From contig QMQL01000012.1 of the NCBI GenBank assembly GCA_003650505.1, positions 1-11,477 on the forward strand: a DNA stretch of 11,477 nucleotides. The letters are read 5' to 3'. The stretch is from Candidatus Acetothermia bacterium (GTDB lineage Bacteria; Bipolaricaulota; Bipolaricaulia; UBA7950; UBA9294). A program made the translations under genes and the position numbers. The notes below the pieces were generated by a model. That model was not told where the DNA came from. It did not search any database and was given only the letters and a program-made list of their open reading frames with translations. Positions 6,580 through 11,477 of the stretch are shown piece by piece (position 1 is the stretch's first letter; every line of letters starts with the position of its first letter).

Positions 6580-7880
6580 CAGATCGCGGGGAGGATGAGC
6601 CGCGCCAGGACGAACAGGAACGCAAACCCGAGCACGTCCGTGACTGTGGTGAGGAAGATGGAGGAAGCGAGGGCCGGATCGAGTCGGAGGGCACGAAGGG
6701 TGAGGGGGATCACCGTCCCGGCGATCCCTGCCGCCAGCATATTGAGACCCATCGCCAGGAAGGCGACCAACCCCAAGTAGAGCTCTCCCTTCCAGACGAA
6801 CGCCACCACCCCTACGACCACGCCGATAATGATACCGTTCAACAGTCCGAGGAGGATCTCCTTGGCGAGAAGATGCCATCCCTCTCCCTTGGAAACCTCG
6901 CCGAGGGCAATCCCCCGGGTAACGATGGTAACCGTCTGCATCCCCGCATTCCCTCCCTGCCCCGCAATGACCGGCATGAAGATCGCCAGGGCGGCAACCC
7001 TGGCGATCGTCGATTCGAACGCGCCAACAACCGCTGCGGCGAGGAAGGCGGTCAAGAGGTTGAAGGAGAGCCAGGGGAGGCGCAATCGGAGCGACCGGAA
7101 CCAAGGCGTATCCACGCGATCCTCCAGCGGTACGGCCTGCGCTCGGTAGATGTCCTCGGTCGCCTCGTCCCGCATCACGTCGATCACGTCATCGACGGTG
7201 ATCACCCCGAGGAGCCTGTTGTCGGAATCGACGACCGGGAGGGCGAAGTAATCGTACTTGTCGAACAGGCGGGCGACCTCCTCGACGTCCGCATCGACAG
7301 GGACGGTGACTGCGTCGCGGATCACGAGGTCGCGGAGCTCCTTCCCGGGCGGGGCGAGGGCCATGTCGCGGAGGGAGAGGACCCCCTGGAGCCGGCCTTC
7401 GTCGTCGACGGCATAGGCGTAGTAGACGGTCTCCGCCTCCTCCTGCCGGCGACGGAGGAGGTCGATCGCCTCCTGGACGGTCATCGACAGGGAGAGGGGG
7501 ATGACCTCGGGCGACATCAGCCCGCCGGCGGTATCCGGAGGGTAGGAGAGGAGGTCGGTCAGGACCTCGGCATCCCTCTTGCTCAGCCGGGAGAGGAGCT
7601 CCTGTTGCACGTTCTCGGGGAGCTCGAGGAGGAGGTCGGCGGCGTCGTCCGGATCCATCCGGGCGAGGATCTCGCTCGCCTCCTTCCGATCAAGCTTGGC
7701 GACGAGGTCGGCCGATTCGTCCGGCTCCATCTCCCCGAGCGGCTCAGCGGCGGCGTGGCGGAGAAAGAGCTTGTGGACAAGCTCGGCCGCCTGCTCGTCG
7801 GAGAGCTCGCTCAGGACCTCGGCGACATCGGCCGGATCCTTCTTCAGGATCTCGCGCAGCGCTATCTTCCGCTCCTCCAT
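6579..7880 (-). CDS. mgtE: MgtE-family magnesium channel
   Basis: Homodimeric Mg2+ channel gated by its own cytosolic magnesium sensor. It has 433 residues. The N domain (about 1-110) is made of DP-D-A-A-D-L-like helical repeats. YPPDTAGGLMS (113-123) opens the CBS pair, which runs to about 245. A plug helix and five membrane helices (about 272-292, 296-320, 340-365, 367-395, 405-430) follow. The pore signature AGQGGNAGMQT (306-316) and DPALASSIFLTTVTDVLGF (401-419) are intact. D401 and D415 keep the 14-residue spacing of the two pore-region Asp residues of Thermus MgtE (D418 and D432, numbering from memory). The frame extends 19 codons upstream over the promoter; the ATG at 7880 follows AAGGGGGACG, a site with a short spacer. 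It is the first gene of the operon with the unknown membrane protein, yajC and secD. The 36-base leader region is too short for a magnesium riboswitch. Confidence 0.97.
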   Translation of the reverse strand: MEERKIALREILKKDPADVAEVLSELSDEQAAELVHKLFLRHAAAEPLGEMEPDESADLVAKLDRKEASEILARMDPDDAADLLLELPENVQQELLSRLSKRDAEVLTDLLSYPPDTAGGLMSPEVIPLSLSMTVQEAIDLLRRRQEEAETVYYAYAVDDEGRLQGVLSLRDMALAPPGKELRDLVIRDAVTVPVDADVEEVARLFDKYDYFALPVVDSDNRLLGVITVDDVIDVMRDEATEDIYRAQAVPLEDRVDTPWFRSLRLRLPWLSFNLLTAFLAAAVVGAFESTIARVAALAIFMPVIAGQGGNAGMQTVTIVTRGIALGEVSKGEGWHLLAKEILLGLLNGIIIGVVVGVVAFVWKGELYLGLVAFLAMGLNMLAAGIAGTVIPLTLRALRLDPALASSIFLTTVTDVLGFAFLFVLARLILPAI

Positions 7881-7901
7881 CGTCCCCCTTTTGGACCTGT
7901 C

Positions 7902-7909
7902 ATTATAAT
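7902..7909. promoter_or_regulatory. Palindromic -10 element shared by mgtE and ybaK
   Basis: ATTATAAT is its own reverse complement, so a perfect TATAAT reads on the plus strand at 7904-7909 and on the minus strand at 7907-7902. Predicted starts would be near 7916 for ybaK and near 7895 for mgtE. I find no good -35 at standard spacing for either direction. This is the most AT-rich spot in a GC-rich neighbourhood and lies in the only gap between the two divergent genes. Confidence 0.6.
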
Positions 7910-7916
7910 CGCCTCG

Positions 7917-8381
7917 ATGACGACACGCGGGATTCAATTCTTAAGAGAAAATGACGTCGAATACGAACTTCTAACTTACAGATACGAGCGGATGGGGGCG
8001 CGGATCGCCGCCGCCGCCCTCGGCCTACCCCACCGGATCGTCCTGAAGAGCCTCGTCTTCCGGGCCGACGATGGCTCGTTCGCGTTCGCCCTCATAGATG
8101 CTGCTGGGACCGTGAGCGCCCGCAAGCTCGGCCGCGTTACATCGCGTAAGCACGTCGAGCCGGCCTCCCCGCGCGACGCGCAGCGGGTGACTGGGTATCT
8201 CGTCGGCGGGATCAGCCCGCTCGGATCGAGGAGGAGGCTCCCCGTGGTCCTCGATGCAAGGGCCGCTCAGGAGGACTTGCTCGTCATCAACGCTGGCGCT
8301 CGGGGAAAACTCGTCCGGCTGAGGACAAAGGATCTGGTCGCCCTCCTCGATGCGCAGGTAGCCGATATCCGCGCCGGCTAA
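7917..8381 (+). CDS. ybaK: YbaK/EbsC-family aminoacyl-tRNA deacylase
   Basis: Predicted trans-editing enzyme that hydrolyses mischarged tRNA, in the best-known members Cys-tRNA(Pro). It has 154 residues, the usual length of the free-standing domain. The N-terminal helix GIQFLRENDVEYELLTY (5-21) precedes IVLKSLVFRADDGSFAFALI (41-60), which holds the conserved substrate-contacting lysine (K44). GYLVGGISPLG (93-103) is the characteristic glycine-rich motif, followed by PVVLDARAAQEDLLVINAG. The frame is open far upstream, antisense through mgtE, but the fold begins at the ATG at 7917. No Shine-Dalgarno sequence precedes it, and the TATAAT ends only 7 bases upstream, so the message is probably leaderless. 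It converges on pepF, whose stop lies 2 bases after this TAA. The exact tRNA substrate cannot be told from the sequence. Confidence 0.93.
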   Translation: MTTRGIQFLRENDVEYELLTYRYERMGARIAAAALGLPHRIVLKSLVFRADDGSFAFALIDAAGTVSARKLGRVTSRKHVEPASPRDAQRVTGYLVGGISPLGSRRRLPVVLDARAAQEDLLVINAGARGKLVRLRTKDLVALLDAQVADIRAG

Positions 8382-8383
8382 GG

Positions 8384-10156
8384 TTATACGAGTTCGGCGA
8401 TCTCGTCGATCATCGCGGCTATCACGTCGAACCCGCCCTGCCAGAAGGAAGGGTCGCGGACATCGATTTTCGCCTCCTCGAGGATCTCGATCGGCGCCTT
8501 CGAGCCGCCGTAGGAGAGGACCCTGAGGTACCTTGGTACGAACTCCTCCCCTTCCGTCTCGTAGGCCCGATAGAGGGAGAGGACGAGGAGGAGGCCGAAC
8601 GCGTAGGCGTAGCAATAAAACGGGGTCGTGTAGAGGTGAGGGATCATCGTCCACTCCCACTTGAACTCCTCGGAGAGCTCGACGCTGTCTGCAAACTGCT
8701 CCCTCAGGTTCTCCATGTACAGCTCGGCGAGCCGATCGGTCGTCGCCCCCTCCCCGTTCACCAGAGAGTGCACCTCGCGCTCGAACAGGACGAAGTACGC
8801 CTGGCGGATGATCGAGACGTAGCTGTCGTCGATGAACTTCGCAAGGAGGTAACGGCGGACGGCGGGATCGCCCTCTTCGCTGAGAAGGAGGCGGATCAAC
8901 AGGATCTCGGAGAAGTTGGAAGCCGTTTCCGCGAGCGGGAGGGAGGAGTGGAACGTCAGGACTGAGTGATCCTTCGCCATCATCGCATGGATCGCATGCC
9001 CGAGCTCGTGGGCGAGGGTGGCCACGTCGGCGGCACGGTTGTTGTAGTTGACGAGGACCCAGGGGGTCTTGTCCGGAACGACGCCGAAGCAGAACGCACC
9101 CGTGTCCTTCCCCGGACGGGGGAGGGAATCGAGGTGATCCTCGGCGAGGACCCGCTCGGCGAGCTCAGAAAGCTCAGGGGAGAACCGCTTGAGGCTTGAG
9201 AAGACGAGATCCGCCCCCTCCTCGAACGGATATTCCTTCCTCGCCTCCTGGAGCGGGGCGTATATGTCGTAGCGCCTCAGGCGATCGAGGCCGAGGAGCT
9301 TCGCCTTCAGCCGGAAGAACCGCTGATATAGGGAGGCGTTCTTCCGGCAGGACTCGAGGAGGATCTCGACCACATCGTCCGGGATGTCGTTTCGCAGGTT
9401 CCTGACCGCCATCGGAGATGAGATCCCGCGAAGCTCGACGTTCTCCCTGAACCAATCAGAGACGACGTACTTGTATATCTGGCCGAGGAGTCCCCCCTCC
9501 TTCGAGAAGACATCGAACAGGGCGCGGTAGGCGGCCTCGCGCCGATCGGGGGAGGGATCGCGGACGTAGGCCATCAGCTCGGAGCGGGTCAACGTCTTCA
9601 CCTCACCGTCAAGCTCGAGCTCGAAGGTGAAGCGGTTGGTGATCATCTCGTAGAGGGTGACCATCCCCTCGACCCCGGTCACGTTCTTGACGTTGATCAC
9701 CCGCTCCTCAGACTCGGAGAGGGTATACGGTGCAAACCGGCGGAGGGACTCGAGGTAGTAGCGGAGGCCACCGCTCGCCTGAAGGAGGCGGGAAGCGACA
9801 TCTCCGTTCAACCCTTTCCACCAGATCTCGAAGAACAGGGTCCGATTCCGCGCGTCGGCCAGGGTCCGCTCGACCCTCTCCCTGAACGCGAGGGCATCCT
9901 GATCGGAGGTGTCCTCGGAGAACCAGAGGATCGCGTACCCGTTCAGCTGCCGGGCGATGTAGCTGGTCCGCTCGACGAGGTTCAGGATCTCCCGGAACGG
10001 ACCGGCAGAGATCCCCTCCGAAAGATCATCGCACCGCTCCTCTAGGGCGATGAGCGCCCCCTCCAACCGATCGAAGACCTCCTCCATCCCCTCCCCGGAT
10101 CGCGCCGGGATCAGATCGGAGAGGTCCCATCTCCCCCGACTGTAGCGCTCAGCCAT
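8384..10156 (-). CDS. pepF: M3-family oligoendopeptidase F
   Basis: Cytoplasmic zinc metallopeptidase that degrades short peptides. It has 590 residues, normal for the PepF branch of family M3. The zinc site is HELGH at 383-387, with the third ligand most likely E410 in LAETASNFSE. The substrate-binding motif HLYTTPFYCYAYAFG starts at H507, and GGSKAPIEIL (550-559) is the usual C-terminal signature. The N-terminal helical domain opens with GRWDLSDLIP. Two adjacent ATG codons lie at 10159 and 10156; GGTGG is 5 bases before the second, which I prefer. The frame upstream of them is antisense-like and Arg-rich. The start lies inside the end of the HD hydrolase gene, an 8-base overlap, so the two are probably co-translated. 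The stop lies 2 bases from the ybaK stop. Confidence 0.96.
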   Translation of the reverse strand: MAERYSRGRWDLSDLIPARSGEGMEEVFDRLEGALIALEERCDDLSEGISAGPFREILNLVERTSYIARQLNGYAILWFSEDTSDQDALAFRERVERTLADARNRTLFFEIWWKGLNGDVASRLLQASGGLRYYLESLRRFAPYTLSESEERVINVKNVTGVEGMVTLYEMITNRFTFELELDGEVKTLTRSELMAYVRDPSPDRREAAYRALFDVFSKEGGLLGQIYKYVVSDWFRENVELRGISSPMAVRNLRNDIPDDVVEILLESCRKNASLYQRFFRLKAKLLGLDRLRRYDIYAPLQEARKEYPFEEGADLVFSSLKRFSPELSELAERVLAEDHLDSLPRPGKDTGAFCFGVVPDKTPWVLVNYNNRAADVATLAHELGHAIHAMMAKDHSVLTFHSSLPLAETASNFSEILLIRLLLSEEGDPAVRRYLLAKFIDDSYVSIIRQAYFVLFEREVHSLVNGEGATTDRLAELYMENLREQFADSVELSEEFKWEWTMIPHLYTTPFYCYAYAFGLLLVLSLYRAYETEGEEFVPRYLRVLSYGGSKAPIEILEEAKIDVRDPSFWQGGFDVIAAMIDEIAELV

Positions 10157-10742
10157 CATCCCCACCCGTGGCGAGCCTCCCGTCGAGACCGAGCTCGGCC
10201 GCCACCTCCCGCATCCCGGCGATCGTCTCCTCAACCAACTCCGGAACCTCGATCCCGAGCATCTCCGCCCCACTAGCTATCACTTCCCGGTCCGCGCCGG
10301 CAGCGAACGATCTATCCTTCCACTTCTTCATCACCGATTTCACCTTCATGTCGAGGAGGCTCTTCGAGGGGCGGACGAGGGCGACAGCGGTGATCAGGCC
10401 GGTCAGCTCGTCGATCGCGTATAGGAGCTTCTCCATCTCGTGCTCGGGCTTTACATCCGTAACCAGCCCCCAGCCGTGGGAGAGGATCGCGCGGATGTAG
10501 TCCTCCGGCCAGTCGCGCTCCCGCAGTATCTCCTCGGTCTTCTTGCAGTGCTGATCCGGATAGCGCTCATAGTCGAGGTCGTGGACGAGGCCGATGATCC
10601 CCCATTTCTCCTCGTCGTACCCGCGCTTGCGCGCCCCGTAGCGCATCACCCCCTCTACCGCCAGTCCGTGCTTTATCAGGCTCTCGCTCTTGTTGAACTC
10701 CGTGAGGAGGGCGAACGCCTCCTCGCGCGTCGGGCTATGCAT
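10149..10742 (-). CDS. HD-superfamily hydrolase (COG2316-like)
   Basis: A 197-residue predicted metal-dependent phosphohydrolase. The HD metal motif is H54-D55 in GLVHDLDYERYP, with the upstream His H25 (LIKHGLAVEGVMR) and further likely ligands at H65, H89 (LSHGW) and D111 (YAIDELTGLI). The stretch ALVRPSKSLLDMKVKSVMKK with WKDRSFAAG matches the COG2316 subgroup of small HD hydrolases as I remember it. The substrate is unknown; nucleotides or signalling nucleotides are family possibilities only. The ATG at 10742 has GGAGGGG about 5 bases upstream. The gene leads a two-gene unit with pepF and diverges from the TauE permease across a 130-base gap that carries three direct repeats. Confidence 0.88.
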   Translation of the reverse strand: MHSPTREEAFALLTEFNKSESLIKHGLAVEGVMRYGARKRGYDEEKWGIIGLVHDLDYERYPDQHCKKTEEILRERDWPEDYIRAILSHGWGLVTDVKPEHEMEKLLYAIDELTGLITAVALVRPSKSLLDMKVKSVMKKWKDRSFAAGADREVIASGAEMLGIEVPELVEETIAGMREVAAELGLDGRLATGGDDG

Positions 10743-10790
10743 CGGATCCCCTCCAATCCCATCGCTATCGATCTTCTACTCTATCCTGAA

Positions 10791-10839
10791 GGGCCGATCC
10801 CGTCCAGAGGGCCGATCCGTGCCTGAACGGGGTCGATCC
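10791..10839. repeat. Three GGGYCGATCC direct repeats in a divergent promoter region
   Basis: GGGCCGATCC occurs at 10791-10800 and 10809-10818, and GGGTCGATCC at 10830-10839, with starts 18 and 21 bases apart and the same orientation. Two of the three continue as CCGT. They lie in the 130-base gap between the HD hydrolase and the TauE permease, just upstream of the TATATT at 10842. This layout suits a repeat-binding regulator. The caution is that CGATC is common throughout this GC-rich window. Confidence 0.45.
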
Positions 10840-10841
10840 CG

Positions 10842-10847
10842 TATATT
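10842..10847 (+). promoter_or_regulatory. Possible -10 element for the TauE permease gene
   Basis: TATATT matches 5 of 6 consensus positions and lies directly after the third direct repeat. A start near 10854 would leave a leader of about 19 bases containing AAGGGGGTGG, the ribosome site before the ATG at 10873. No good -35 is visible at 16-18 bases, which could mean activator dependence. Confidence 0.4.
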
Positions 10848-10872
10848 AGGCGGACCGCAAGGGGGTGGTTCG

Positions 10873-11477
10873 ATGGTAATCGAGCTTTGGACGTTCCTCT
10901 CGCTCTTCTTCGCCGCGATCGGGATCGGCTTCCTCGCCAGCCTCCTCGGCCTCGGCGGCGGGGTGTTCATGGTCCCCCTCCTCTCCCTCGGCGGGTTCGT
11001 GGCCACGATGCCCGAGGCGGCCGGGACGAGCCTCGCTGCGATCATCTTCACCAGCATATCGAGCTCGATCGCCTACTACCGGCGCCGCGCGATCGACCTG
11101 CGGATCGGGGCCCTGTTCATGCCGAGCGCGATCGGCGGGATCCTCCTCGGCGCCTGGCTGACGGAGATCATCGATCCGAAATGGCTGATGTTCTCATTCG
11201 GGATCTTCCTCTTCTACCCGATCGGGATGATGATCACCGGGAAGTCGCCGAAGGAGATCCGCCTGTCGTTCAAGGGGGAGGGAATTGGCGGGAGGCTGTA
11301 CGCGTTCGCCGCCGTCCTCGGCCTCGTCGCCGGGATCGTCTCCGGGATGTTCGGGATCGGCGGGGGGACGGTCTTCGTCCCGTCGCTCGCCGTCTTCCTC
11401 GGACTCGACATCGTGACCGCAGTGGCGACGAGCCTATTCGTCATGATCCCGACGACGATCATCGGCGCGGTCAAACA
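10873..11477 (+). CDS. TauE/SafE-family membrane permease, 3' end outside the window
   Basis: Partial gene of 201 codons with no stop before the window ends. TauE/SafE proteins are multi-pass permeases proposed to export sulfite, sulfoacetate and other anions. The protein shows the duplicated family layout: a first half with GLGGGVFMVPLL (26-37) and AAGTSLAAIIFTSISSSIAY (49-68), then a second half with GIGGGTVFVPSLAVFLG (161-177) and AVATSLFVMIPTTIIGAVK (183-201). Hydrophobic segments lie at about 6-24, 28-45, 52-66, 78-98, 105-122 and 142-162. The ATG at 10873 has AAGGGGGTGG upstream. At a usual length of 250-270 residues, about 50-70 residues are missing. It diverges from the HD hydrolase. 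The substrate cannot be read here. Confidence 0.92.
   Translation, partial: MVIELWTFLSLFFAAIGIGFLASLLGLGGGVFMVPLLSLGGFVATMPEAAGTSLAAIIFTSISSSIAYYRRRAIDLRIGALFMPSAIGGILLGAWLTEIIDPKWLMFSFGIFLFYPIGMMITGKSPKEIRLSFKGEGIGGRLYAFAAVLGLVAGIVSGMFGIGGGTVFVPSLAVFLGLDIVTAVATSLFVMIPTTIIGAVK

Noticed and set aside
7881..7916. Magnesium riboswitch upstream of mgtE
   Set aside because: The whole gap between the two start codons is 36 bases, too short for an M-box, and the predicted mRNA leader is about 15 bases.
6570..8381. A 603-codon plus-strand open frame covering mgtE antisense and ybaK
   Set aside because: The part before 7917 is a low-complexity Glu/Asp/Arg-rich shadow of the intact mgtE codon pattern. 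Only the last 154 codons are a real domain.
10776..11057. A minus-strand frame opposite the start of the TauE permease
   Set aside because: The plus strand encodes a clear TauE/SafE protein; the opposite frame is Pro/Arg-rich.
1..11477. High frequency of CGATC/GATCG strings
   Set aside because: They follow from ATC, GAT and CGG codon choice in GC-rich DNA and have no regular spacing outside the TauE upstream region.
1..11477. CRISPR array, insertion sequence, toxin-antitoxin or phage genes
   Set aside because: I found no repeat-spacer pattern, terminal inverted repeats, transposase or phage-like proteins; the gaps are too small to hold them.

Overview
This is a compact, GC-rich bacterial chromosome segment holding twelve recognisable protein genes. 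I see no rRNA, no convincing tRNA, no insertion sequence and no CRISPR array. The set is ordinary bacterial housekeeping plus membrane transport: RNase HI, the DNA polymerase III delta subunit, YajC and SecD, an MgtE magnesium channel, a YbaK editing domain and a PepF-type peptidase. Arg codons are often AGG/CGG, Ile is usually ATC, most starts carry strong GGAGG-like ribosome sites, and intergenic space is almost absent. This fits a streamlined, possibly thermophilic or anaerobic lineage. A deep-branching candidate phylum such as Bipolaricaulota/Acetothermia is a guess from style, not something I can prove.

Layout. 1-141 is a leader of uncertain content. 142-1200 (+) is an MscS-family channel. 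It meets tail to tail, with overlapping stops, a DUF401-family membrane protein (1195-2379, -). A 92-base divergent region with a perfect 9-bp inverted repeat separates DUF401 from a small unrecognised protein built of two gapless 52-residue Cys-Gln-Leu-Gly repeats (2472-2852, +). RNase HI (2861-3301, -) and holA (3388-4341, +) are divergent. A four-gene minus-strand operon follows, in transcription order mgtE (7880-6579), a 175-residue unknown membrane protein (6579-6052), yajC (6050-5691) and secD (5680-4310). Divergent from mgtE is ybaK (7917-8381, +). It ends 2 bases from the end of a minus-strand pair: a COG2316-type HD hydrolase (10742-10149) and an M3-family oligoendopeptidase F (10156-8384). 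The window closes with a TauE/SafE permease (10873 onward, +) that runs off the end.

How the parts relate. The yajC-secD pair is the accessory part of the Sec translocon. It is translationally chained to mgtE and the unknown membrane protein, and there is no secF directly after secD. The HD hydrolase and the peptidase overlap and are probably co-translated. Convergent gene ends are separated by -32 to +8 bases, with no obvious intrinsic terminators between them.

Most worth a second look: the DUF401/tandem-repeat-protein divergent unit with its 33-bp dyad; a palindromic ATTATAAT that can act as the -10 for mgtE and ybaK on opposite strands; two apparently leaderless genes (ybaK, rnhA); and three GGGYCGATCC direct repeats before the TauE permease.
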